Shown in pieces: positions 51,884 to 60,776 of a stretch of DNA of 64,000 bases; positions within the stretch are counted from its first letter, which is position 1; each line of letters opens with the position of its first letter. The notes under the pieces were generated by a model that searched no databases, was not told the origin of the DNA, and saw only the letters and a list, made by a program, of their open reading frames with translations. The DNA lies in contig CAYUMU010000007.1 of assembly GCA_964445985.1 (NCBI GenBank), forward strand, positions 77,870 to 141,869, in the 5' to 3' direction. Origin of the DNA: CAYUMU01 sp964445985 (GTDB taxonomy: Bacteria > Planctomycetota > Planctomycetia > Pirellulales > S012-138). A program made the translations under genes and the position numbers.

Positions 51884-53479
51884 TTAGTCGAAAAGGCTCC
51901 CCTGCCGCTGCACTTCGGGTTTCAGTTCCGGCCATTTCTTGACGAAAGAGGATGCCGAAACTCGCGCCAATTCTCTCGGTTCGATTTTATTCAAACCGCC
52001 GCCGTAAACTCGGCCTTCACCGCGAAGCTCGTGTCCGGTGACTTGGCCGAGCAAGGCGTGAACGGCTTCCGCGCGATTGGGATGGCGGCGGAGCATCGCC
52101 GCCAGATTGGGTTTGGGAGAGAGCATCAGGTAGAGATTCGTGGCAATCGCTTGCGAGCGGTTCCAGATGAAGCGGAAGGGTTGTTTGTCATTCGACCCGC
52201 GACCCATGTAGGTGCAGAGGAAGGGCGTTGGCTCGCGCTGCTCCTGCCGATACCAGGGACTGCGTTTCCCAATGAGATAGCCATCCATGATGCCCAGCGA
52301 CTGGGCGGTTTGCAGGTAAGACCACAGCGCCGGGTATTGGTCTTGGACGGTTGGCTCGGGCAGGTCGCAATCGATCACGCACCATTGGGTATCGAGCCGT
52401 GGATAACCGTCCGCGTTTGCCTCGATTTTGGTGGTCTTGAGGTGGCGTGGACTGGGAAGAATTGGCCGGAGATATTTGTTCGGCAGGTCGAGCTCTTGGG
52501 CTTGGACGCGATCGAGCACGAAGAACTTGTTGCAGCCCGTGGCGATCCCCCGTTGAACTCGAAAGTAGTCGCCGAGGGTGGGGCCGTGACCATCGGTTTG
52601 CGTTTGTCGATCGTTCTTGGCATGGCCTGGATAGACGGTCCATTTGCGACTTTTGCGCAATTGGGAGAGCGAAAGCAATTCGCGAGCGTGAGGATCGGCT
52701 AAATTGCCGCCAAAAGTGAACTCCACGGCATGATCTTCTCCCGGCGGCGATTTGCGGAAGACCAGAACCACCGATGACACCAAGGCATCGCCAAACTGAA
52801 CCTCGTCGGGGTCAAACCGATGAACGCGGATGAGCGTGACGCGATCCGTTAGAAACCTCTTTAGCGCCGCTCCATAATTAACATCCATGAACTCCGAAGG
52901 AATGAGCCAGGCCGCAATCCCTTTTTCTCGCATCCAGGCCGTGGCGAGCAAAACAAAATAGACATAAAGTCCCGCCAGACCGTTGACTTCAACTCCCGCC
53001 ATATTGACTGTCAGGTGTTGGAGCCGCTCTTTATGTTCTCGGCTGAGGTGATGATGCCGAACGTAGGGGGGATTTGCCAGCACCACATTTGGTCGGGCGA
53101 GATCGCTGCCGTTGGCAACGAGTTGGGTAAAGTCGCCCGCTATCACTTCCAACCCGGATTCCGCCCACAGATTGCGGGCAGCATGGACAAACGCGGGATC
53201 GATTTCGACCCCGACGGCGCTATTGATTCGCTGCTGGCCGAAAACAGCAAGAGCGGCTGAGAAGAAGCTGCCCGAGCCGATCGACGGATCGGCAAAGTGA
53301 ATGCTTTTTTTCGACTTGCCCACCAGTGAGGCGACATACTGAGCGATATCGACTGCCAGGGAATGCGGCGTGGCGAATTGCCCTAGGCGATTTCGCTCCG
53401 CGGCCGACTTGCATTGATCTAGCTCCGCCTGAATCGCCTGGCGGCGTGACTCGATTGGATTGTGTTCAGAGGCGATCAT
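51884..53479 (-). CDS. N6-adenine DNA methyltransferase of a type II restriction-modification system
   Basis: 531 residues from ATG 53479 (a GTG at 53488 that overlaps the nuclease stop is the alternative). TaqI/Eco57I-like architecture: GQFATP, the AdoMet motif DPSIGSGSF and the catalytic NPPY, then a target-recognition region in the C-terminal half (SPWYRQEQREPTPFLCTYMG, KIEPRELARV). It methylates adenine in the site cut by the adjacent nuclease; a XamI-type partner would predict GTCGAC. The base composition is somewhat lower than the neighbouring housekeeping genes, in keeping with transfer. Confidence 0.9.
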   Translation of the reverse strand: MIASEHNPIESRRQAIQAELDQCKSAAERNRLGQFATPHSLAVDIAQYVASLVGKSKKSIHFADPSIGSGSFFSAALAVFGQQRINSAVGVEIDPAFVHAARNLWAESGLEVIAGDFTQLVANGSDLARPNVVLANPPYVRHHHLSREHKERLQHLTVNMAGVEVNGLAGLYVYFVLLATAWMREKGIAAWLIPSEFMDVNYGAALKRFLTDRVTLIRVHRFDPDEVQFGDALVSSVVLVFRKSPPGEDHAVEFTFGGNLADPHARELLSLSQLRKSRKWTVYPGHAKNDRQTQTDGHGPTLGDYFRVQRGIATGCNKFFVLDRVQAQELDLPNKYLRPILPSPRHLKTTKIEANADGYPRLDTQWCVIDCDLPEPTVQDQYPALWSYLQTAQSLGIMDGYLIGKRSPWYRQEQREPTPFLCTYMGRGSNDKQPFRFIWNRSQAIATNLYLMLSPKPNLAAMLRRHPNRAEAVHALLGQVTGHELRGEGRVYGGGLNKIEPRELARVSASSFVKKWPELKPEVQRQGSLFD

Positions 53480-53484
53480 GCAAC

Positions 53485-54440
53485 TCACAGCCCCAGCTTT
53501 GCCAGGTCGTCCAGGCGATGTTCCCAGACCCAGTCAATACCCTCGGCGGCCTCGTACCCCAAATAGTCGCTGCCAAAATAGCCGCAGAGAAACAGTATAA
53601 ACGATATGGAGTGACCGTAGGCAGACTGAAGCTGGTGGACTTTTGCCGCTTCTTCTTTCCGCCGCTTGTTGGTGTTGGTGAAGTCGCCCGCCGATTTGGC
53701 TTCGATCAGAATGGGAAGCCGATCCTTGCGGAGCTTTCTTGGCTGAATGACGACGTCAATTGGAATATTTACCTTCAGCGTCTTCCCAACCACGATGTTC
53801 ATCCGAAAGGAATAGGTCGCGGGTTCCATTTCAGCGAGGAGCCTGCCGCTGGGATGCCCTTGCTTCCGGTATCCTCGGGCGTCGAGCCAATCGCCAATCA
53901 GTTTGAGCTGACGTTGTTCCTGGGCATTTCGCACGATGGGATTCGCCACTGCGCTGCATAGCCGGTCGGCCACAATGCTCGCACCTCGCTCGCGCTGCTG
54001 TTCCGTCGGTCCCTGAGCCGTATTCAACCACGGAAATATATCGTGATCGAGCAATGCGGACATGATGTGGCAAAGTTTCGCGAGTTCTACCTCTAAATTT
54101 GCGGCACTCAAGCGAGGGGGAATTTGGCCCTTCTCCAAACGACCGACAACATTGCGGCTGGCGCCGGCCAAACCGATCAATCGATCCACGGCCAGCGGTG
54201 GCGCGGTACACATTCGCAGGGTAGGCAAAGCGGCCGGGTTTTCCGCGAGCGTCGTCGGATCGATGTTGCGCAGGTCGTTCGTGGCCAGTAATGCGGCTTT
54301 CACTTGCGCCGTGGTTTTGACCGCGTGGAACGGAACGCCTCGGGGGCAAAACGCATGAACCACTGGTTGAACTGGTCCACCGAAGCCGCAATGTCCGCCT
54401 TCCACAAATGCGGTTTGTCTGCGTTGATCCTGCGAGGCAT
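53485..54440 (-). pseudogene. XamI-like type II restriction endonuclease, one-base frameshift
   Basis: From memory the family starts MPRRINADKPHLWKADIAAS-like and continues RVKTTAQVKAALLATNDL. Here the first 40 residues are read from ATG 54440 in one frame and the remaining ~278 in another; the frames meet at 54321, where CGG followed by TC would read CGGGTC with one more G. Without it, translation ends after 47 residues at about 54300. The catalytic PD-(D/E)xK core lies after the shift (IPIDVVI, ILIEAKSAGDF). Either the nuclease is inactive or the base is a sequencing error. The gene end overlaps or abuts the methyltransferase start. Confidence 0.8.
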
Positions 54441-54689
54441 TACGTTCTTATTCTTGATGGTGGCGCCACATCCAAGTTGTCGGGTCAACCGATGTTCATC
54501 TTCAACACTCCCCAAGAAACTTTACCCAACGAGGCTCGCTGGGGATAGCCGCCAGTGCATCCACAAACATCGCCGCAATAGATGCGCTCCCCCCAGAAAC
54601 AGTGACCGCCGGGGCAGCAACCCGACTGGCGCCGGCCGCGAGGATTGCCAGATGAGCCAACTTTGAACGCCGCCTGGGTGCCCCCGGCG

Positions 54690-55415
54690 TTATTTCCGCC
54701 CGCTGGGAGAGCGATCTTCCGGAAGGTAGATCAACCGGCCGCAACTGCTGCAAAAGATGGCGTGCGACATGTACAACTGGTTGTAGACATTGGGCGTGAG
54801 CCGGTGGAAGCAGCCCCCGCAGCACTCGCCGTCCACCGGCGCCAGGGCGTCGGACCCCATGGCCTTGATGACGCGGTCGTACATGGCCTTGAAGTCGGCC
54901 GGAAGTTGGGTTTCGGCCGCTTGTAAATCGCCCATCAAGCGGTCGATCTCCGATTGCAGATTGGCGGCCTTGGCTTCCACCGCTTGTTCGATCTTCTGCA
55001 GTTCTTCTTTGCTCTTGGCCAGGTTTTGCTTGGCTTCGCCAACAGCCAGTTGCATTTCGTCGATGTTGCCCAGGGCTTCTAGAATCTCGTCCTCGAGAAC
55101 GCTTTTGGCCATCTCATCCGCGGCCACCTGCTCCACCAGCGTTTGGTACTCGCGGTTGCTGCTGGCTTCATTCAATTTGCGCTTCAGGTCGGCGATCTTG
55201 GTCTCATTGGTTCGCAACTGAAGCTGCTTTTGATCCGCGGCGATTTGAGCTTGCTTGGTGCTCGCAATATTTTTTGCGACCTGCTCTTCAGCCCGAGCCA
55301 CATTGGCTGCATGTGCTTTGATCTGCTTCGGCCCGCGTGCTTGTCGTTCTTGGAGATCGCTGAGCTGCTGGTGGATGCGATGCAGAGTTCGAAGCACATC
55401 GGCAGTGACAGACAT
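54690..55415 (-). CDS. coiled-coil protein with C-terminal C4 zinc ribbon
   Basis: 241 residues from ATG 55415. Residues 1-180 are a long antiparallel-type coiled coil (LHRIHQQLSDLQERQARG, LKRKLNEASSNREYQTLVEQ), and residues 195-228 a zinc ribbon with CCGGC and CSSCG, 22-25 residues apart. This matches the C4-type zinc ribbon family found in many bacteria (Pfam zf-RING_7, DUF164), whose members may bind nucleic acid or the ribosome; the precise role is unknown. The gene lies downstream of pgk on the same strand. Confidence 0.85.
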   Translation of the reverse strand: MSVTADVLRTLHRIHQQLSDLQERQARGPKQIKAHAANVARAEEQVAKNIASTKQAQIAADQKQLQLRTNETKIADLKRKLNEASSNREYQTLVEQVAADEMAKSVLEDEILEALGNIDEMQLAVGEAKQNLAKSKEELQKIEQAVEAKAANLQSEIDRLMGDLQAAETQLPADFKAMYDRVIKAMGSDALAPVDGECCGGCFHRLTPNVYNQLYMSHAIFCSSCGRLIYLPEDRSPSGRK

Positions 55416-55907
55416 AGGATCGCTCACTTTCGATGGATACTGTGGGTGGCAACGTGCCCCCCCCAGGGGGAACGCGCTGCGTCGTCCTTCGGTTGCGGGC
55501 CAATCCCGCCCTTCCCAGTCTCTCAATCCGCAAACCCGGATTGCAGCGGAAAGGTTTCGCGGGAGGGCGATTTTTGCTCACCACACATACAAGGCGTTTC
55601 GGCCGGTTCGCGGTGGAAGCAAAGTTCCCGCAGTTCAATCATAACAGCCGGGCTCCGTTTCGGGCAGTGGGGCTATCCCGCTGGCGACGACATTGTTTCG
55701 TGGGCACGACCCGCGGCAGGTGGCGAACAGGTTCGTTCGCCCCCCCCCCCGCGATTCTACCTGCCTAGAGATAACGGTTGGCAGACATGAGTTTTTTCTG
55801 CATTGCCAAGATTCTTGTGCGCCGGCAAACGGGGCAGCCGCGTTCAACGCGAGGCAACGCCCGCCGGGGCAAGCCCATCCGGGCAATTCTTCGCAACTGG
55901 AGTTACG
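55416..55907. other. 492-base intergenic region with nested hairpin and C-run
   Basis: Between pgk and the zinc-ribbon gene. A run of eleven C at 55740-55750 lies inside a nested hairpin: outer arms GGCAGGT (55715-55721) and ACCTGCC (55759-55765), inner arms GGCGAAC (55722-55728) and GTTCGCC (55735-55741). Possible pgk terminator or structured leader; no RNA family recognised. Confidence 0.6.
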
Positions 55908-57308
55908 TCAAAAACGGGCGCCAGCCGCGGCCATGCGCAGCGCCACCAGGTACGGAACCGGTTCGCCCCCCAAGGCGTTGAGCACCGTGCCGCCCGCGGT
56001 GAACACATGGGTTACCCAGTCTTCTTGCCCATACTTTTCCAGGGCTTTGCCACCCTCGCCGCCGCCGACGTAAACCTTTACGCCCGCATCGCTCATGCGT
56101 TTGAGTTGCTCGACGAACTTCCGCGTGCCGGCCTCGAATTGGCTGTCTTCGAACTTGCCGAACACGCCGTTGTGAAACGCCACCTTGGGCTGGCTGCCAG
56201 CATCGGCGGCGATGAATTCCTCAACCTTGGCGGCAAACAAATCGCTCGCTTGCGGCCCCACATCCAACTGCTGCTGGCCAGGGCCAATCGTGGTGGAAAC
56301 CGATCCATCGGCCAGCACGTAATCCGCCGGCAGCACAAACTCCACGCCCTCTTTGCGGCCGGCGTCGATCATGCTTTGCGCCTGGTCCACTCGGGCCGGA
56401 GGAATGTAGTACGGCTTATCGCCGTGGGCCGGGTCTTCGGCCACGCCCATCGAAAACTCTTTCCCATCGAGCCGGGCAGACGCCTTCGCGAGCGCCATGG
56501 CCAGCGATCCGGCGGCGATGACCATTTTTACCTTGCCGCGCTCCACGATGGCTTGCAGGTCGTCCAGCTTGTCGATCTTGAGGCCGCTGAACACCACCAG
56601 GCTGGCGGCCAGGCAATCGGTCATTGGGCCATCGAACTCTTCGGCCAGGTAGCGACCCATCGCCACCTTTTCCATGGCTGCCGGAAGCACGGTGCTCGAA
56701 GCATCGAGGCTGCCCGCCGAAAGTGCCTCGTTCACGTAGGCCGTGCCCACACTCTTGGCGAACGCATTGGCCAATTTGGAAAGCGGATCGGCCAATTTAG
56801 GCGCGTCTGCCGGCTTGGCTTTCCAAAGCACGCGCTCGATGTCGTACTTGCGGGTATTTTCGAGCAGAATCAGCCCGCCATTTTCTGTTTGGGCGATCGC
56901 GTCGGTCAGTTCGGGCCGAATTTCGAGCGTGTCGGGATCGAGCCAATCGGCCACGAGCGTCACGGGGCATTCCATGAGTTCCTCGATTCGCTTTCGCACC
57001 TTGCTCAGCGAACCGGCCGGATCGCGGCCAATGTGGCCGAAAATAACCTGCTTCCAACCGTGCCCCCGGCCGAACTTGAGCGTCTCCACCATCGAACGCA
57101 GGCGGATGTCGCCATCCCCAATTTTTTCGCCCGGCTTGGCGTCCACGTCGCCGCGCACCAGCACCACGCTGCCGGCCGGCAAATCGGCCAGGGAGTCCAG
57201 TCGAGGAATCGCCTGCAGATAATCGCCCAGCGGACGGCGGGTGGTTTCGGGATGGTCGCCGAGCAGATTACGGCACCAGGTTTCCATGGTGGCAGGGGTT
57301 ACAGGCAT
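55908..57308 (-). CDS. pgk: phosphoglycerate kinase, divergent form
   Basis: 466 residues from ATG 57308 (GGAG 8 bases upstream), against about 390-420 for standard PGK. Transfers phosphate between 1,3-bisphosphoglycerate and ADP. Aligned by eye: VVLVRGDVDAKPGEKI for the substrate Arg/Asp region, FGHIGRDPAGS for the HLGR loop, VVFSGLKIDKL where most have GGAKV, QLDVGPQ for the DIGP strand, and VYVGGGEGGKALEKYG then TAGGTVLNALGG for the nucleotide loops. All core regions are present but several usual residues are replaced, so it may be a lineage-specific PGK. Confidence 0.85.
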   Translation of the reverse strand: MPVTPATMETWCRNLLGDHPETTRRPLGDYLQAIPRLDSLADLPAGSVVLVRGDVDAKPGEKIGDGDIRLRSMVETLKFGRGHGWKQVIFGHIGRDPAGSLSKVRKRIEELMECPVTLVADWLDPDTLEIRPELTDAIAQTENGGLILLENTRKYDIERVLWKAKPADAPKLADPLSKLANAFAKSVGTAYVNEALSAGSLDASSTVLPAAMEKVAMGRYLAEEFDGPMTDCLAASLVVFSGLKIDKLDDLQAIVERGKVKMVIAAGSLAMALAKASARLDGKEFSMGVAEDPAHGDKPYYIPPARVDQAQSMIDAGRKEGVEFVLPADYVLADGSVSTTIGPGQQQLDVGPQASDLFAAKVEEFIAADAGSQPKVAFHNGVFGKFEDSQFEAGTRKFVEQLKRMSDAGVKVYVGGGEGGKALEKYGQEDWVTHVFTAGGTVLNALGGEPVPYLVALRMAAAGARF

Positions 57309-57517
57309 GGCAAATTCTCCGCGGCCGGGTATGGAGCTCGCCGTGGGCCGGTATTGAGAACCTGACCACGGGGCGAACGGGAACATTGATGATCTTGTTG
57401 CGAACTGCGGACAAGATAGCAAACCCAGGCCGCCAAGGGCAGCGGTGCAAACCCGATGTTGCTGAAAGACGCATCAGGGCGTATCGATGGCCGGCCGAGA
57501 CGGCGACACGATAAGTC

Positions 57518-58342
57518 TTAGACGAGCGTTCCCGCGGTTTCGCCGGCTTTCGCGTACCGAGTGCCCAGCGCGTTTTCGGGCTCCCGAAAGCAATTCTCAG
57601 AAGCACGGTTTTCGTGGCGGCGTGTTCCCTCGACGTGAAACGAAACCTCAGGGGAATCGACCGCTTCGGGTTCTTCGACGGGGGCGACGCGCAGCCGCGG
57701 CGGTTGCTCCACCGCATCGGGCGGAGCCAACTGGAAGGCGCAACTATTGCAGCCATCCAACCGACACTCGGACAGCGTGACCGGCGAGCCGATCAATCCC
57801 GATAGCAGTGCCCGCTCCATTTCGCAGGTGGCCCGATCCTCGTCGACCAATCCCACAAAGGGGCACGAACGCTCGCGGAGCAGCAACTTGCCATCGACGA
57901 GTTCCAAGTCGACAACCGCGCCTTCTTCCCTTAGTAATTGGACAAGACGTTCCAATCGCTCGTGGGCCGGGAGCCCCTCCAGCTTGGGCAGATACCGGCC
58001 CGCCAGAATCTTGGTTAGCTGCGCGAAGACGCCGTTGCGCAGTTCGGGGCCACCGCAGTTTTCGATGGCTTGCATCAGCGAGGCGAGCAAGTGGCGACTG
58101 GGAGGAAATACCTTGTCTAAGGAAAGCTGAGTCGAGGCATAAAGATGCCGAGGTCGCCCTCGCCGTGGTCCCTTGTCGACCTCGCGTTCCACAAACTCTT
58201 TCGCCATCAACTCGTTGAGCTGCTCAATCACCGCCGTTCGGGTTACGCCCGAGGCGTTGGTTAATTGCGCAATCGATTGCGGCGGTTTCCCCACCAGCAG
58301 CCGTAAAATCCGGTAGGCGGCGGGACTGATCAATTCAGACAC
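57518..58342 (-). CDS. SufR-like winged-helix transcriptional regulator
   Basis: 274 residues from a GTG at 58342. Residues 1-70 are a winged helix (ILRLLVGKPPQSIAQLTNAS, VTRTAVIEQLNELM, then basic GPRRGRPRHLY). The C-terminal half has cysteines C160, C173, C193, C198 and C201 (SCPFVGLVDEDRATC, ECRLDGCNSC), resembling the Fe-S sensing site of SufR, the repressor of iron-sulfur cluster assembly genes. No suf operon lies in the window, so the target is unknown. Residues 215-274 are a probably disordered tail. Confidence 0.78.
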   Translation of the reverse strand: MSELISPAAYRILRLLVGKPPQSIAQLTNASGVTRTAVIEQLNELMAKEFVEREVDKGPRRGRPRHLYASTQLSLDKVFPPSRHLLASLMQAIENCGGPELRNGVFAQLTKILAGRYLPKLEGLPAHERLERLVQLLREEGAVVDLELVDGKLLLRERSCPFVGLVDEDRATCEMERALLSGLIGSPVTLSECRLDGCNSCAFQLAPPDAVEQPPRLRVAPVEEPEAVDSPEVSFHVEGTRRHENRASENCFREPENALGTRYAKAGETAGTLV

Positions 58343-58785
58343 GGTGCCATCCCATCAATAAAGTGAACCCCCCTCGGGCAATATGGCCGAGTAATTCTAC
58401 ATTATTCCCCCATGCGGCAATGGGAAATAACCCTACCGCGATTGTCTTTTTGGGTATTTTTCCCCATGCCCAAGTCGTAAGCCCTTCAAGAGCAGAAACA
58501 TCGCGACTCGCCACCTCGGAGGAGAGACCGTCAGAAAGTCGCACTTTCCGCCCCGGCGGCGGGTGGACTGGCAAGCCAGAGGGGGCCTTAATGATCGGCC
58601 ACCAAGGGGGTTTCCCCCTTCTCCCGCCCGTGCTAGTCACGCTGTCGCGGCGAGATTAAATACAGACACGCGTGCCGGAAGGTCACGGAGTACTGCTGGT
58701 GGGGGGGCAGTAGAGTGCCCCCCGAATTGATCTCAAGGCAGAACGCATTTCGAGCCCTGCCTGTTCCCAGCGGGTGAGGCCGGCA
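58343..58785. other. intergenic region
   Basis: 443 bases between two minus-strand genes. It should contain the promoter of the SufR-like gene just right of 58342; two T/A-rich patches at 58380-58470 are the only notable feature. No gene or RNA seen. Confidence 0.5.
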
Positions 58786-59694
58786 CTAGCGGCGTTCGTC
58801 GCTGGGCGAGCTTGCAAACCGATCGTCCCACTGGGTGTGCGTGAGCCGCACGAACAGCATCTTTCGATGGAGTTCGCCCGATTGGTCGTCGGTGAAGAGG
58901 TGGTGGCCCAGGCTTCCGGGTCGATGGGGGAGCGAACCGACCAGCAGCATTTCTCCCGGCGCCAGCGTGAGATCGAGCAACAGTTCCTCAAACATTTGCC
59001 TCGGCTTGGCCGTTTCCAACCGCCAGATCCCATCGGCGCCCGAAAATCGCTGGCAGGGCGCCCCATGATGCCATTCCGGCATGATCTCAAACCGGGCTCG
59101 GCCGTCGTTCCGCGGAAAGGCCTTCACGGCAAACATGCCCTGGCAGTCTTCGTAGCTGCGGCCACGAACGCTCTCGGCATCTTTGAGCAGCAATTCGACC
59201 GAAGGCTTCAGCTTCGAGGCCACAATTTCGCCGCGACGCCCACTGCGAAGTTGCAGCCGCCGCATGGTCACTTGCGGTTCTTTTTCGAAGGTGACCTTGC
59301 TCGCCTGCTGCAAGCCGGCTTCCTCGGGCGGGGCCTTGGGTTCATCTTCCAGGGCTTCGTAACGCTGCAAGAACTGCTGGACAGGCGTGGGAAGTTGCGC
59401 CGAAAGCAACCCGGCTCGCAGCCCATTCTCGCTCAGCCGTTTTCGAACCTGGGGATCGAGCCTGGTTTCATCGACTTCCCGCCAGATAGCATCGTACGAT
59501 TGCTGATCGTCGTGCGGCAGCCGCACAAAAAAGATCTCCACCGCGACGCTGTCGGGCGACATGCGCGCGGCCTGCAGGAGCGCGTCGGCGGGCTTGGTGT
59601 CTTTGGCCGGTGAAAGCAATTCACACCCGGTCAAACATCCGGCCAGCAGCAGGCAACATCCGGTTATTTGTAGTCGAACAAACGACATAGACAT
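58786..59694 (-). CDS. putative lipoprotein of unknown function
   Basis: 302 residues; starts at 59694 or 59688 are equally good. The N-terminus is a lipoprotein signal (LQITGCCLLLAGC) with lipobox Cys20 (or Cys24 in LTGCE), so the mature protein is probably anchored in a membrane. The rest is soluble, of mixed alpha/beta type, with the planctomycete-style phrase SPDSVAVEIFFVRLPHDDQQ near the start. No catalytic motif and no family recognised. Divergent from the nucleosidase-like gene across 185 bases. Confidence 0.7.
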   Translation of the reverse strand: MSMSFVRLQITGCCLLLAGCLTGCELLSPAKDTKPADALLQAARMSPDSVAVEIFFVRLPHDDQQSYDAIWREVDETRLDPQVRKRLSENGLRAGLLSAQLPTPVQQFLQRYEALEDEPKAPPEEAGLQQASKVTFEKEPQVTMRRLQLRSGRRGEIVASKLKPSVELLLKDAESVRGRSYEDCQGMFAVKAFPRNDGRARFEIMPEWHHGAPCQRFSGADGIWRLETAKPRQMFEELLLDLTLAPGEMLLVGSLPHRPGSLGHHLFTDDQSGELHRKMLFVRLTHTQWDDRFASSPSDERR

Positions 59695-59879
59695 TCGCTA
59701 GTTATGCTGGCAAATGAGAATTCGGCCACGAAGAAGGGGGGCGGCATGCTAGTCGCGGGCCGAGGAATCGTCAACGCCTGTTTCGTGTACCCCACTGCTA
59801 TTGGCTACAATGGTATCGTGGACACGGCGCCCACGCTCCTTAGCTTCGCGATGACTCTCCAACCGATTGCCCACGAACC

Positions 59880-60776
59880 ATGATGCACCACCTGTTGCGC
59901 GGCTGGCTCATGTACGCCGGCAAAGAGCAAGTCATGCAGGCTGCCAGCCAGGCCGCGCGGCAGTACATGCAAAACCGCTCCGGCAATGCCGGCAGCGATG
60001 CAGGCTTTCCGCCCGCCGAAGTCGGCGTGGTGTTTGCTTTGCCTCAAGAGATGGGCTGTTTTGAAGACCGCCTGACCGATAGCGTTCGCGGCAGCGGCAA
60101 CAAGCTCACCGTGCTGCGCGGGATGCTCCAAGGTCACTCGGTGGTTGCCGTGCAATCGGGGGTGGGGCAAGAAGCGGCCGCCCATGCCACCGAAGCCCTC
60201 ATTCGAGGGCACCATCCGCCGCTCGTCATTTCGGCCGGTTTTTGCGGTGGTTTGCATCCCCAGCTTAAGCGCAACCACGTGCTGCTGGCCAACGAAGTGC
60301 TGGACCTCGACGGCGGCACGCAGGCCATTGGGCTCAAAATAACCGGCGAAGCCGCCGAGCTGGCCACGCTGCACGTGGGCAAACTGCTGACGGTAAAGGG
60401 AATCGTTCGGACGGCCGAAGAGAAACAGGCCCTCGCCGCCAGGCATGGAGCCGTTGCCGTGGATATGGAAACCGCCGCCGTGCTGGCGGTTTGCACGCGA
60501 CTGGAAACGCCCATGCTGGCCGTTCGCGTGGTCAGCGATACTTCGAGCGAAACGCTGCCGCCCGAGGTTTATAATTTGGTGAAGCAGAAGTCGACCTCCG
60601 GACAACTGGGCGCGGCCTTTGGCGCTCTGTTTCGCCGGCCCGGCAGCATCAAAGACATGTATCAGCTCAAAGAGAACGCCCTGCTCGCCGCCGACGCGCT
60701 GGCCAAGTTCCTGGAGAACGTGATCCTGGAATTGCCACCCCCGCCGGCCGAAGAACCTCCGCAAGCAGCCACATGA
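59880..60776 (+). CDS. nucleoside phosphorylase / MTA-SAH nucleosidase-like protein
   Basis: 298 residues (start 59880 or the next codon). Residues 45-240 match the phosphorylase superfamily (PNP_UDP_1): VGVVFALPQEMGCFEDRL at the first strand, SGVGQEAAAHATEALI, ISAGFCGGLHPQLKRN, and the ribose-binding AVDMETAAVLAV with its Met-Glu pair. The leading 45 residues and the Pro-rich tail are extra. It could be an adenosylhomocysteine nucleosidase or the hopanoid-pathway HpnG type. Its stop overlaps the Ser/Thr kinase gene by 4 bases (ATGA). Confidence 0.82.
   Translation: MMHHLLRGWLMYAGKEQVMQAASQAARQYMQNRSGNAGSDAGFPPAEVGVVFALPQEMGCFEDRLTDSVRGSGNKLTVLRGMLQGHSVVAVQSGVGQEAAAHATEALIRGHHPPLVISAGFCGGLHPQLKRNHVLLANEVLDLDGGTQAIGLKITGEAAELATLHVGKLLTVKGIVRTAEEKQALAARHGAVAVDMETAAVLAVCTRLETPMLAVRVVSDTSSETLPPEVYNLVKQKSTSGQLGAAFGALFRRPGSIKDMYQLKENALLAADALAKFLENVILELPPPPAEEPPQAAT

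Noticed and set aside
55416..55907. RNase P RNA or another structured RNA in the pgk spacer
   Set aside because: The conserved RNase P and SRP RNA core sequences are not present on either strand; only the small nested hairpin is seen.
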